This document shows positions 9,163 through 16,911 of a stretch of 64,000 bases of DNA, one piece after another. The stretch comes from Alkalihalobacillus sp. LMS39 (lineage in GTDB: Bacteria > Bacillota > Bacilli > Bacillales > Bacillaceae_F). Position numbers and translations under genes: made by a program. Location: assembly GCF_022812285.1 (NCBI RefSeq), contig NZ_CP093300.1, positions 620,001-684,000 of the forward strand. The letters run 5' to 3'. Under the pieces are notes generated by a model. That model searched no databases. It was not told the origin of the DNA and saw only the letters and a list, made by a program, of their open reading frames with translations. Each line of letters starts with the position of its first letter. Position 1 is the first letter of the stretch.

Positions 9163-9179
9163 ATTAACAAATTGATAAT
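9163..9179. promoter_or_regulatory. Probable NrtR operator ahead of nrtR
   Basis: The 17-bp near-palindrome ATTAACAAATTGATAAT has half-sites ATTAACA and TGATAAT with one mismatch. It lies 31 bp before the nrtR start and closely matches the site before pncA at 10062-10078, as expected for an autoregulated NAD-salvage regulator. Confidence 0.75.
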
Positions 9180-9209
9180 TAATAACCGATAAGAAAGGAG
9201 TTTACGTTT

Positions 9210-10013
9210 TTGACTTATAAAACAGAAGAAGAATTTTTAAAAGAATATGACCCATCTAAGTATCGAACTCCTGATGGTTATACAGCAGACATTGCAGTAT
9301 TTACGATAACAAAAGATAATTCTATTGATAATGAAGAGCAAACGACAAGTCGTGTATTAAAGTTATTGCTTATTAAGCGGGAAGACAAAGATTCAGAAGG
9401 CAATCCGAATATCGAAGGAAATAAATGGGCGCTGCCAGGAGGGTTTATTGAGCCTAGAGAAACAGCGTATGAAGCGGCTATACGAGAGCTTGAGGAAGAA
9501 ACGAAAGTAACGAATATACATGTTCAACATTTTAATGTGTATGATAAAGAAGGAAGAGACCCAAGAGGTTGGATTATATCCAATGCCCATTATGCGATTG
9601 TTCAAGAGCAATTGTTGGAAAGCCGCAAAGGGTCTGATGATGCGAAAGATGTAGCATTGTTTTCACTACAAGAGGTGTGTAAGCTAGATTTAGCCTTTGA
9701 CCATAAACAAATCATACAAGATGCCCTTACTTATATTACAAGAGATATGCTTGAGACAACAGTTGCTAAAAATTTTTTATCACAAGAATTCATCCTCTCT
9801 GATTTACGTGATGTGTTGTTAGCCGTAGCACCAGCATCTGTGCTTGGAACAAAGTCTTCCTTTTTTCGAAAAGCACCAACATTGCCATTCATTGAACTTG
9901 TTACAAATAAAAATGGGGAGCCGAAAATGACAGTACCAACTAAAGAGTCCAAACGTCCAACGCGATTATACCGCTTTGTAGATTATCAAGGTGTCCATAC
10001 GATATATCGGTAA
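9210..10013 (+). CDS. nrtR: NrtR-type NAD-salvage regulator (Nudix plus winged helix)
   Basis: The protein has 267 residues. Residues about 20-165 form a Nudix domain with the box GGFIEPRETAYEAAIRELEEE; the final conserved Gly is replaced by Lys (EETKV), so hydrolase activity is uncertain. The C-terminal part (EFILSDLRDVLLAV, then SSFFRKAP and a SKRPTRLYRF tail) is the winged-helix DNA-binding module characteristic of NrtR. In this family ADP-ribose binding releases the repressor from NAD biosynthesis promoters. The start is TTG at 9210 behind AAGGAG at 9194-9199. Genes for nicotinamidase, NAPRTase and NadD follow directly, which supports the role. Confidence 0.9.
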   Translation: MTYKTEEEFLKEYDPSKYRTPDGYTADIAVFTITKDNSIDNEEQTTSRVLKLLLIKREDKDSEGNPNIEGNKWALPGGFIEPRETAYEAAIRELEEETKVTNIHVQHFNVYDKEGRDPRGWIISNAHYAIVQEQLLESRKGSDDAKDVALFSLQEVCKLDLAFDHKQIIQDALTYITRDMLETTVAKNFLSQEFILSDLRDVLLAVAPASVLGTKSSFFRKAPTLPFIELVTNKNGEPKMTVPTKESKRPTRLYRFVDYQGVHTIYR

Positions 10014-10061
10014 AGAACATTCAAAAGAAAAAGATTGAATAGATTTTTTCTCTATAAATAA

Positions 10062-10078
10062 ATTAACAATTTGTTAAT
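10062..10078. promoter_or_regulatory. Probable NrtR operator ahead of pncA
   Basis: The sequence ATTAACA-ATT-TGTTAAT is a perfect 7-bp inverted repeat around a 3-bp centre. It lies 28 bp before the pncA start and shares its half-site with the palindrome before nrtR. It suggests a second NrtR-controlled promoter serving pncA-pncB-nadD. Confidence 0.8.
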
Positions 10079-10105
10079 TGAAAATTAATATAAGGAGTGA
10101 ACACA

Positions 10106-10663
10106 ATGACAAAAGCATTAATTAATATTGATTATACTAGGGATTTTGTAGACGGAGCATTACCTGTTGGGGAACCTGCAATACAGATTGAAAAGGCGAT
10201 TTTAGAAAGAACCAAAAAAGCGTTTGACCAAAACGATTATATTGTATTTGCCATTGATTTACACGATAAGGAAGACCATTACCATCCAGAAAGTTCACTT
10301 TTTCCTGAACATAATATTCGAAATACACAAGGCCGAGAATTATATGGTCAATTACGAGCGTATTTTCAAGAAGTTGAGCAATCGAAGAATGTCATTTGGA
10401 TCGATAAAACACGATACAGCGCTTTTGCTGGAACGAATTTAGATATGAAACTAAGAGAACGGAATATTCGAGAAATTGAACTTGTTGGTGTATGTACTGA
10501 TATTTGCATATTACACACAGCGATTGATGCGTATAATCTTGGCTACAGCATCACCGTCTATGAAGCCGCTGCTGCTAGTTTTAATCCAAAAGGACATGAA
10601 TACGCACTTGAGCATATTCAAAACGTGCTAAATGGTACCGTTGTAAAACGAGGGGAGGCCTAA
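10106..10663 (+). CDS. pncA: Nicotinamidase / isochorismatase-family cysteine hydrolase
   Basis: This 185-residue enzyme deaminates nicotinamide to nicotinate. The catalytic triad is visible: Asp in INIDYTRDF near the N-terminus, Lys in IDKTRYSAF, and the nucleophile Cys in LVGVCTDICILHTA. Metal ligands fit DLHDKEDHYHPESSLFPEH. The ATG at 10106 is preferred to the GTG at 10097, which overlaps the ribosome binding site TAAGGAG (10091-10097). It is the first gene after the NrtR palindrome and ends three bases before pncB, so the genes are surely cotranscribed. Confidence 0.93.
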   Translation: MTKALINIDYTRDFVDGALPVGEPAIQIEKAILERTKKAFDQNDYIVFAIDLHDKEDHYHPESSLFPEHNIRNTQGRELYGQLRAYFQEVEQSKNVIWIDKTRYSAFAGTNLDMKLRERNIREIELVGVCTDICILHTAIDAYNLGYSITVYEAAAASFNPKGHEYALEHIQNVLNGTVVKRGEA

Positions 10664-10666
10664 ACG

Positions 10667-11758
10667 ATGGGAAAGGAAATTGAATTAAAACTCGAAGGGA
10701 AAATAGAACGATTAACAAATAAAACGTTCAAGTTTGATGAAAGGGTTGGAGAAGGTTGGTATTCTGCTGTGTACTTTTTAAAAACGAGAGAAATTGCGAA
10801 AAGGTATAAAAAAGAATCTGTCGTAACGATGCAGTTCTTTCAAAAAGAGCATGCAGTTCTTTGTGGTATAGATGAAGCGATTGCACTTATTCAAACGTTT
10901 GCGGATGCACCAGAAACATTGGAAATTTATGCCCTTAAAGATGGGGACAAAATTAAGCCGTTTGAAACGGTGTTAACGGTAAAAGGAGGATACCATCAAT
11001 TTGGCTTTTTAGAAGGAATTATCGATGGTATTTTGGCTCGGCGTACAAGTGTAGCGACAAATGTATATCGTGTTGTTAAAGCTGCTGGTCTAAAAAAAGT
11101 CATTTTTATGGGTGATCGTGATGATCATTTTAGTAATCAGGTTGGAGATGGATATGCCGCTTATATCGGTGGGATGACCGCACAAGCAACACATGCGATG
11201 AACGAATGGTGGGGCGAGAAAGGGTTAGGGACGATGCCTCATGCGTTGATTCAATTATTTAATGGTGATATTGTTGAAGCATCACGGGCATATTTTGAAA
11301 CATTTCCTGATGACGATTTAATCGCATTAACAGATTATAATAATGACGTCATTACGGATTCAATCAAAGTTGGGAAAGCATTCGGAAAAAAATTAAAAGG
11401 TGTTCGTATTGATACATCTAGAACAATGATTGATCAATATTTTATCCGTCATGAAGAAGTATTAGGTACGTTTGATCCTCGTGGTGTCAATGTTCCATTA
11501 GTAAAAGCACTTCGGCATGCATTAGATGAGGAAGGACTACAGCATGTTCAAATTGTTGTCAGTGGAGGGTTTACCGCCGAACGGATTAAACAATTTGAAG
11601 AAGAAGAAGCACCTGTTGATGTGTATGGAATCGGGGGAAGTTTACTAAAAGTAAACATTGGCTTTACTGGTGATAATGTGTTGCTTGATGGTGAACATGA
11701 AGCGAAAAAGGGGAGAAGATACAACCCGAATCCACGGCTAGAGAAAGTAAACTTATAA
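10667..11758 (+). CDS. pncB: Nicotinate phosphoribosyltransferase
   Basis: This 363-residue protein converts nicotinate and PRPP to nicotinate mononucleotide, the second step of the salvage route begun by PncA. Family motifs are RRTSVATNVYRVVKAAG, FMGDRDDHFSNQVGDGYAAYIGGM, GTMPHALIQLF and the phosphate-binding VSGGFTAERIKQFE...VYGIGGSL. The length fits the shorter subgroup of NAPRTases rather than the form of nearly 500 residues. The start is ATG at 10667, three bases after the pncA stop, with GGGGAGG upstream inside the pncA end. Confidence 0.93.
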   Translation: MGKEIELKLEGKIERLTNKTFKFDERVGEGWYSAVYFLKTREIAKRYKKESVVTMQFFQKEHAVLCGIDEAIALIQTFADAPETLEIYALKDGDKIKPFETVLTVKGGYHQFGFLEGIIDGILARRTSVATNVYRVVKAAGLKKVIFMGDRDDHFSNQVGDGYAAYIGGMTAQATHAMNEWWGEKGLGTMPHALIQLFNGDIVEASRAYFETFPDDDLIALTDYNNDVITDSIKVGKAFGKKLKGVRIDTSRTMIDQYFIRHEEVLGTFDPRGVNVPLVKALRHALDEEGLQHVQIVVSGGFTAERIKQFEEEEAPVDVYGIGGSLLKVNIGFTGDNVLLDGEHEAKKGRRYNPNPRLEKVNL

Positions 11759-11781
11759 AGGTAGATAAAGAGGTGTCTGGA

Positions 11782-12387
11782 ATGGCAAAGTACGGTGTAT
11801 TTGGATCGGCATGTGACCCGATTACGATTGGGCATCTAGTCACAATGGAAATGGTCATCGACCGACGGAAACTCGATGGCATCATCCTTGTCCCTTCTTC
11901 TCAAAAACGGCGGGACAAAGACCGGGCGTTAACGGCAGACGAACATCGCTTAAAAATGGTGGAGCTTGCAATTGCTGACAATGAGAAAATCCAAGTGAGT
12001 CCTATTGAAATGGATGCAGAAGGCTGGGAGACGTATACGTATAACACGATGGAAAAGTTAAAACAACAATACCCAAAGGACGAGTTAGTCTTTGTTATGG
12101 GTGCCGATAACCTAGCGTCTATAACAAATTGGCATAAAGGGTTTGAACTGATTGAAAACAATTACTTTATTGTTATGGGAAGAGAAGGATTTGATATGGC
12201 CGGTATTATTGCGAAAAACTCCTTTTTAACAAAACATGAACACCGTTTTGATTGTTTAAGTAAAGGAGTCAACATTGAGACGAGTTCAACTTTAATTCGA
12301 TCACGGATTGCTGATGGGTTAAGTGTCCGTTATTTAGTGCCGCAACGAGCACTGGATTATGCGTTGGCTCATCGGTTATATGAATAA
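11782..12387 (+). CDS. nadD: Nicotinate-nucleotide adenylyltransferase
   Basis: This 201-residue nucleotidyltransferase has the GSACDPITIGHL nucleotide-binding loop (a T-I-G-H version of HxGH), the FVMGADNLASITNWHKG substrate segment and a C-terminal SSTLIRSRIADG motif. It adenylates nicotinate mononucleotide, completing the salvage path to deamido-NAD. The ATG at 11782 is chosen over the GTG at 11773 because the latter overlaps the AAAGAGGTG ribosome binding site. This is probably an extra copy dedicated to salvage, since Bacillaceae normally carry a housekeeping nadD elsewhere; that is inference. Confidence 0.9.
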   Translation: MAKYGVFGSACDPITIGHLVTMEMVIDRRKLDGIILVPSSQKRRDKDRALTADEHRLKMVELAIADNEKIQVSPIEMDAEGWETYTYNTMEKLKQQYPKDELVFVMGADNLASITNWHKGFELIENNYFIVMGREGFDMAGIIAKNSFLTKHEHRFDCLSKGVNIETSSTLIRSRIADGLSVRYLVPQRALDYALAHRLYE

Positions 12388-12543
12388 GTGTATTTGATTA
12401 AAGTGTTTTTTATATTAGTTTCAAAAATGATTGTTCCTTCCTATTTTAAAAAAACTAGGTCATGATAAAATTTTTTAAAAGGAAAGAATCACTAATTAAA
12501 CGTTTGTTTAAATATAGTGTTCTTGTTTAAATGGAGGAGAATC

Positions 12544-13233
12544 ATGAAAACGATTGGCTTAATCGGAGGAATGAGTTGGGAGTCGTCAGCTGAATATTAT
12601 CGTATGATTAACGAAGAAACGAAAAGGAGACGTGGAGGATTACATTCGGCACAATGTATCTTGTTTAGTGTTGATTTTGCTGAAATTGAAATACTCCAGG
12701 CAAAAGGAAAATGGGAAGAAGCAGGACAAAGACTAGGTGAAGCTGCACTCGCATTAGAAAAAGCAGGTGCTGACTTTATTGTAATTTGTACAAATACAAT
12801 GCATAAAGTCGTAAGCCAAATTGAAGCTTATATTAAAATCCCGGTTCTGCATATTGCTGATGCCACAGCGGCTCAAATCAAAATAAGAGGTTTAAGAAAA
12901 GTAGGGTTATTAGGCACTTCATATACGATGGAACAAGATTTTTATAAATCAAGAATAATAGACTTTGGCATTGACATTGTTATTCCAAATGAAAATGAGC
13001 GTGAAATGATAAACCGAATTATATATGAAGAGCTCTGTTTAGGAAAAATAACAAAAGAATCAAAAGAAGTTTACAAACAAGTGATAGATACGTTACGAAT
13101 GAATGGGGCAGAAGGAATCATATTAGGTTGTACTGAAATTGAATTGTTAATTAAGGAAGAGGATTCCAGTGTCCCGCTATTTGACACTACATCTATTCAC
13201 GCTATTGCAGCTGTAAACAAAGCCTTATCGTAA
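12544..13233 (+). CDS. Aspartate/glutamate racemase family protein
   Basis: This 229-residue protein begins MKTIGLIGGMSWESSAEYY, the signature of the RacD/YgeA group. The two catalytic cysteines sit in VICTNTMHKV (near residue 81) and ILGCTEIELL (near 200), and both are present, so it is likely an active PLP-independent racemase of Asp, Glu or related amino acids. The start is ATG at 12544 behind GGAGGAG. A region rich in A/T precedes it and the next gene starts 11 bp after its stop. Confidence 0.88.
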   Translation: MKTIGLIGGMSWESSAEYYRMINEETKRRRGGLHSAQCILFSVDFAEIEILQAKGKWEEAGQRLGEAALALEKAGADFIVICTNTMHKVVSQIEAYIKIPVLHIADATAAQIKIRGLRKVGLLGTSYTMEQDFYKSRIIDFGIDIVIPNENEREMINRIIYEELCLGKITKESKEVYKQVIDTLRMNGAEGIILGCTEIELLIKEEDSSVPLFDTTSIHAIAAVNKALS

Positions 13234-13244
13234 AGAGTGATTCT

Positions 13245-13775
13245 ATGAGAAACATTGGTCCTAACAAGATTCATATTATCGGTTCTGTTGGAAGTGGAAA
13301 AACAACGTTAGCAAAGTTGTTATCGAAACAAAGAAATATCCCTTACTGTGAGTTAGATAATGTTGTATGGGATAGAACCGAATCCGAAGATAGAAGAAGA
13401 ACTGATGAGCAACGCGATAAGTTGTTGAAAACGGTGATAAGTAAACAAACATGGATTATTGAAGGATCTCATCATAAGTGGGTTTCAGCGAGTTTTGCTG
13501 CCGCAGACGTCATTATTTTTTTAAATACAAACTACCGAACAAGACAAAGGCGGATAATCAAACGGTTTCTTTTGCAAAAGTTAACAATAGAAAAAGCACA
13601 TTATAAACCGACATGGCGAATTTTTTATTCAATGTTTAAATGGAACAAGACGTTTGAATATGAGAGTAAACAAGAGATCATAGAGATGTTACATCCATAT
13701 GGAGAGAAAGTCATCGTATTAAAAGATAATCATCTTTCTTTGTTGCCTAGTTGGGTGATAACTAATAAAGACTAA
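13245..13775 (+). CDS. P-loop NTPase of the adenylate-kinase-like (FlaR/topology-modulation) type
   Basis: This 176-residue protein has a Walker A near residue 15 (GSVGSGKTTLAKLLSKQ), a substrate segment YCELDNVVWD, WIIEGSHHKW, and an arginine-rich lid-like region (RTRQRRIIKRF). The layout matches the small kinase-like proteins often labelled DNA topology modulation protein FlaR; the true substrate of that family is not known. It lies 11 bp after the racemase gene and just ahead of a VOC gene. Confidence 0.75.
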   Translation: MRNIGPNKIHIIGSVGSGKTTLAKLLSKQRNIPYCELDNVVWDRTESEDRRRTDEQRDKLLKTVISKQTWIIEGSHHKWVSASFAAADVIIFLNTNYRTRQRRIIKRFLLQKLTIEKAHYKPTWRIFYSMFKWNKTFEYESKQEIIEMLHPYGEKVIVLKDNHLSLLPSWVITNKD

Positions 13776-13796
13776 ATGAAATGGAGTATGGTGATA

Positions 13797-14180
13797 ATGC
13801 TAGAAAACATTTTGTTTAATGAAATACCGGTGAGAAACTTAAAAAAGGCGATTGATTGGTATAAAGAAGTGTTACGACTAGAGTTCGTTTGGGAAAGTGA
13901 AGAAGAGAAATTAGCTCAACTTAATTTGCCTTCTGGTCAAATGCTGTTTTTAGTAGAAACAGCTGATGAGACAAAAGCTAATTTTACTGTTAATGGAAAG
14001 CAACACAATGTTATAGGGTTTCAAACAAAAGAAATTGAGAAGTTATACGCCCATTTACAGCAACAACATGTCAAGGTCGAAGCAATTGAAGACGATGGAG
14101 TAGGAAATCAATTTCTTCATTTTTATGACCCTGACGGAAACTTATTTAATGTGCAATGTGATAAAGGAATGGCCATATGA
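13797..14180 (+). CDS. VOC-family (glyoxalase/bleomycin-resistance fold) protein
   Basis: This 127-residue single-module VOC protein has the strand pattern EIPVRNLKKAIDWYKEVLRLEFVWE at the N-terminus and HFYDPDGNLFNVQC at the C-terminus, the usual metal-ligand (Glu/His) and product-cap regions. Several in-frame starts exist (13776, 13788, 13791, 13797); 13797 was chosen since homologues begin close to the first strand. The stop overlaps the next start by 4 bp (ATGA). The substrate is unknown. Confidence 0.75.
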   Translation: MLENILFNEIPVRNLKKAIDWYKEVLRLEFVWESEEEKLAQLNLPSGQMLFLVETADETKANFTVNGKQHNVIGFQTKEIEKLYAHLQQQHVKVEAIEDDGVGNQFLHFYDPDGNLFNVQCDKGMAI

Positions 14181-14686
14181 AGAACAACGTGTTATTAGGG
14201 GTTGTGTTTTTTGGTTTATTCTTTTGTCCATTAGCAACGTTTGCAACATCGTGGGCGTACCCTTTTATTACTTGGGAGGGAAATCTATATGTTGTAACAG
14301 ATACTAAGATTGAAAAGGTAGAAGAAGAGCTTGGCCAAGTAACTAGCTATTCAGATATGGAGAGTTTACCAGGTGATTTTTCAAATGCTTATCAAAAAGG
14401 GACAAAGTTTTATAAAATCAAGGGAGTTTCAACGGAAGAAGCCATCGCGGTAGAAGTTGAAGATGGTACTTTTATCAAGGCAATTCGAGAAGAAAGTTAC
14501 TTAGGTGAATCGAATAGTGAACCAGTAGTTAAAAGCCATAAATTAAAGTCGAGTGTTGAAGCAGAGGAAAAAGCGGAAGAAAAAAAGAACGGATTGGTCC
14601 TCTTGACGATGTACTTGTTATTTTTTATTGCTATATTTTCTAGCTGTCTTGTATTCTTTGTCAGAAAAAGAAAAGAAGGAGAATAA
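14177..14686 (+). CDS. Secreted/membrane-anchored protein of unknown function
   Basis: I do not recognise this 169-residue protein. It has an N-terminal signal sequence (VVFFGLFFCPLATFATS), a soluble region with beta-rich segments (AYPFITWEGNLYVVTDTKIE), a charged stretch (VEAEEKAEEKK) and a C-terminal membrane helix (LLTMYLLFFIAIFSSCLVFFV) ending in KRKEGE. It is thus probably an extracytoplasmic domain anchored at its C-terminus. Translation is coupled to the VOC gene by an ATGA overlap, and the next gene follows 2 bp after its stop. Confidence 0.65.
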   Translation: MKNNVLLGVVFFGLFFCPLATFATSWAYPFITWEGNLYVVTDTKIEKVEEELGQVTSYSDMESLPGDFSNAYQKGTKFYKIKGVSTEEAIAVEVEDGTFIKAIREESYLGESNSEPVVKSHKLKSSVEAEEKAEEKKNGLVLLTMYLLFFIAIFSSCLVFFVRKRKEGE

Positions 14687-14688
14687 GG

Positions 14689-15141
14689 ATGATGAAGATT
14701 TATTTTTCCATATCTGTATTTGAAAATTCACCACATTGTATTCCAGCTGACTTTGACTATTGCTATTGGCTGAAGCTGATGAATCGTTTTATCACTCGGG
14801 CTGATACGATAGAAATTCATTGCTGGGAGGAAGAAAAAGAAGTCATAGAAGAGTTGAAACGAAGGTATTCTGAATTCGATGAAATTCCGAATTCACTGTC
14901 TCTCGTTTATTTTCGTGGAGAAATGACAGACAAGAAAAAGGAGTATTTAGTAACGGACTTTGTTAATAAACATCGCCAGCTAAAATGGTTTTCTATTTTT
15001 TTATATAAGAAGGATACATGTATTTTTAGCTCAGAACATTGGGGAACGGAATTTTACGGTGAAGCGATGACAGCTGCGGATGTGGAGTTCATTAAATCTG
15101 TTTTAACTGAGGAGAACACGATTTCTGTCATCGATGAATGA
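14689..15141 (+). CDS. Hypothetical cytosolic protein
   Basis: This 150-residue protein has no signal or membrane segment. It is rich in aromatic residues (PADFDYCYWLKLMNRF, KHRQLKWFSIFLYKKD) and its C-terminus contains SSEHWGTEFYGEAMTAADVEFIKSVL. I do not recognise a family. AAGGAG lies eight bases ahead of the ATG at 14689. It is the last gene of the run starting at 12544, and repeat element 3 begins 17 bp after its stop. Confidence 0.6.
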   Translation: MMKIYFSISVFENSPHCIPADFDYCYWLKLMNRFITRADTIEIHCWEEEKEVIEELKRRYSEFDEIPNSLSLVYFRGEMTDKKKEYLVTDFVNKHRQLKWFSIFLYKKDTCIFSSEHWGTEFYGEAMTAADVEFIKSVLTEENTISVIDE

Positions 15142-15158
15142 GTAAAGAAGATACCGTT

Positions 15159-15338
15159 CGGACACCTGTTCCGTTATTCTTTTAGTTTTTGGGGTGTTTT
15201 CAATCTTATCGGACATCTGTTCCGCTATTTTACTATAATAACTAAAATGGGATGGGAAAAAGGAAGGATAACGGAACAGATGTCCGATAACATCATAGGA
15301 ACACATGATTTTTCGTAGAATAGCGGAACAAATGTCCG
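15159..15338. repeat. Quadruplet palindromic element, locus 3
   Basis: Units lie at 15159-15173 and 15210-15224 (direct) and 15272-15286 and 15324-15338 (inverted). Starts are 51, 62 and 52 bp apart. The inner pair is an exact reverse complement (variable triplet CTG). It lies between a gene end and the promoter of the c-di-GMP riboswitch. Confidence 0.9.
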
Positions 15339-15415
15339 ATACGAATTTTGGTATTTTTTTCAAAGCGAAATGTACTTTCAATTTATCACTGAATCCATTA
15401 TGATTAATAATAATG

Positions 15416-15444
15416 TTGAACGAAACATATAACTTTATTATCGT
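15416..15444 (+). promoter_or_regulatory. Probable sigma-A promoter of the c-di-GMP riboswitch transcript
   Basis: TTGAAC at 15416-15421, a 17-bp spacer and TATCGT at 15439-15444 lie just before the aptamer. The -10 is weak, so moderately sure. Confidence 0.5.
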
Positions 15445-15454
15445 TCTCATTTGA

Positions 15455-15532
15455 AAAAGGCAAATCCATTGAAAGATGGAGACGCAAAGTTACAGACCTA
15501 AAGCGAAACCGCTATGGTGGCTGTGCTGCTGA
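15455..15532 (+). ncRNA. c-di-GMP-I (GEMM-I) riboswitch aptamer
   Basis: The conserved GEMM-I parts are present in order: GGCAAATCC opening, P2 stem TCCAT/ATGGA closed by a GAAA tetraloop, the junction GACGCAAAG, then ACAG followed by the CCTAAA tetraloop receptor, and the P3 return GGTGGCTGT. Downstream is a further small hairpin (CCTCAT-GTAA-ATGAGG near 15547-15562) before the GGGGAGG ribosome binding site, so control of translation start is possible. It leads the secreted DUF5667 gene. The direction of control (on or off) is not evident. Confidence 0.87.
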
Positions 15533-15606
15533 AGAATGAAGAATACCCTCATGTAAATGAGGACTATCGACTTCTTCCGAACAACTAACTTGGGGAGGAT
15601 TTTTTT

Positions 15607-16611
15607 ATGCAAAAAATCAAATTACAAGGAAACACTCGTAAACTAGTAGCAACCCTGATTCTGGGTGCCGTAGTTGCGTTTCCTATCGGAGCAGGGCAAG
15701 TCTTTGCTGAAAATGATGAGCCTGTTGAAATTGTAGAAGAGGAAGAGGTAATTATTGAGGCACCCGCTCTTCTGCCAGGAGATTTCTTTTATTTTATAAA
15801 AAAACTAAAGGAAAATGTTCAACTTGCATTCACATTTAATGAAGATAAAGAAGCGGAATTACTCGCTTCGTTTGTAGAAGAACGGATAAAAGAAGCAGAA
15901 GCACTATTCGAACTTGGCGATGTTGAGGGAGCCACTGAGATTTTGCAAAAAGCTCTTGAACAACAAGAAGCTGCGCTAGAAAAGATAAAAGAAGAAAATG
16001 AATCAAGCGAAGAGGTAGAAGAAACAGTACAAGAGGAAGTAAGTCTTGTTGACCCGACTCGAGCTGCATTGGAAGAAAAGTTTTCAGCGAATATTGTGGC
16101 TTTAACCGCTGCTCTTGAAAAAGTTGAAAATCCAAAGGCAAAAGAAGCACTGCAAAAAAATATCGAAAAAGCTCAAGAAAAATTAGAAGTGAAAGTGAAT
16201 AAACGTCTTGCTAAAATTGAGAAGAAACAACAAAAGCAGGCGGGCAAAGAAGAAATAGAGGAAACCGAAGAAAAGGAAATAGAACAAGAGGGTCCTTCCG
16301 TTGAAGAAGAGGAAAAAATTGAGATAGCTGAAGTTTCTGAGACAACCAATGAAGTAGAGAAACAAGTCGTTGTGAATAAAGGAAAAGAAAAAGTTGCTGA
16401 GCAAAACAAACAAAAGAAGCCAGAGAAGCAACAAAAGAATGAAGCAAAGAAAGAAGAAAAGCAAGTAAAGAAAGAACAGCGACAGCAAGAAAAGGGAGCA
16501 AAGAAAGAACAGCAAAAAGAGGATAAACAAGCAAAAAAAGCAGAACGAAAAGAACAGAAGAAAGAGCAAGAGAACAAACGAGAAAATAATGGTAAGAAGG
16601 AAAAGGAATAG
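15607..16611 (+). CDS. Secreted DUF5667-domain protein with long charged tail, c-di-GMP controlled
   Basis: This 334-residue protein has a signal peptide (LVATLILGAVVAFPIGAG, probable cut after VFA). Residues about 52-120 match DUF5667 (LLPGDFFYFIKKLKENVQLAF, then EERIKEAEALFELGD), a helical extracytoplasmic domain. A second helical segment (EEKFSANIVALTAALEKVE) follows. From about residue 200 the chain is extremely rich in Lys, Glu and Gln (KKEEKQVKKEQRQQEK and similar), likely an extended or coiled-coil tail able to bind wall polymers or nucleic acids. No sortase motif or membrane anchor is seen. The riboswitch suggests a role in the sessile or biofilm state. Confidence 0.8.
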   Translation: MQKIKLQGNTRKLVATLILGAVVAFPIGAGQVFAENDEPVEIVEEEEVIIEAPALLPGDFFYFIKKLKENVQLAFTFNEDKEAELLASFVEERIKEAEALFELGDVEGATEILQKALEQQEAALEKIKEENESSEEVEETVQEEVSLVDPTRAALEEKFSANIVALTAALEKVENPKAKEALQKNIEKAQEKLEVKVNKRLAKIEKKQQKQAGKEEIEETEEKEIEQEGPSVEEEEKIEIAEVSETTNEVEKQVVVNKGKEKVAEQNKQKKPEKQQKNEAKKEEKQVKKEQRQQEKGAKKEQQKEDKQAKKAERKEQKKEQENKRENNGKKEKE

Positions 16612-16613
16612 TG

Positions 16614-16650
16614 AAATGGACGCATGAAGATGTCATGCGTCCATTTTTTT
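16614..16650 (+). terminator. Rho-independent terminator after the DUF5667 gene
   Basis: A strong stem ATGGACGCATGA / TCATGCGTCCAT is followed by a run of seven T. Repeat element 4 starts only five bases later and therefore lies outside this transcript. Confidence 0.9.
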
Positions 16651-16654
16651 GGAA

Positions 16655-16834
16655 CGGACATCTGTTCCGCTAAATAGAGTAAAATTGCGATATTCAGTAG
16701 CATTTCGGACATCTGTTCCGTTATATACCGCTGAACCAGTAAAATTGATACTTATACAAGTGAAATAACGGAACAGATGTCCTTAACAATTGAAAAAGTG
16801 CAAGTATTTTCTAAAATAGCGTACTGTCTGTCCG
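16655..16834. repeat. Quadruplet palindromic element, locus 4
   Basis: Units lie at 16655-16669, 16706-16720, 16769-16783 (last base T) and 16820-16834 (degenerate: CGTACTGTCTGTCCG). Starts are 51, 63 and 51 bp apart. The inner pair matches (CTG). It sits immediately after a terminator. Confidence 0.88.
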
Positions 16835-16911
16835 TTAAAAGACGAGTGGCAGACGAAACCTGTTACTTCTACCGAGCGTATAGCTAAATAAAGAAAGGAG
16901 GCTGATACAAA

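Noticed and set aside
16173-16712. Long open frames on the minus strand opposite the DUF5667 gene
   Set aside because: They are mirror frames of a Lys/Glu-rich codon run, giving low-complexity Phe/Ser/Leu proteins with no ribosome binding site.
16655-16834. Quadruplet elements as rho-independent terminators
   Set aside because: There is no T run after any unit, and several loci sit just behind a proper terminator or upstream of gene starts.
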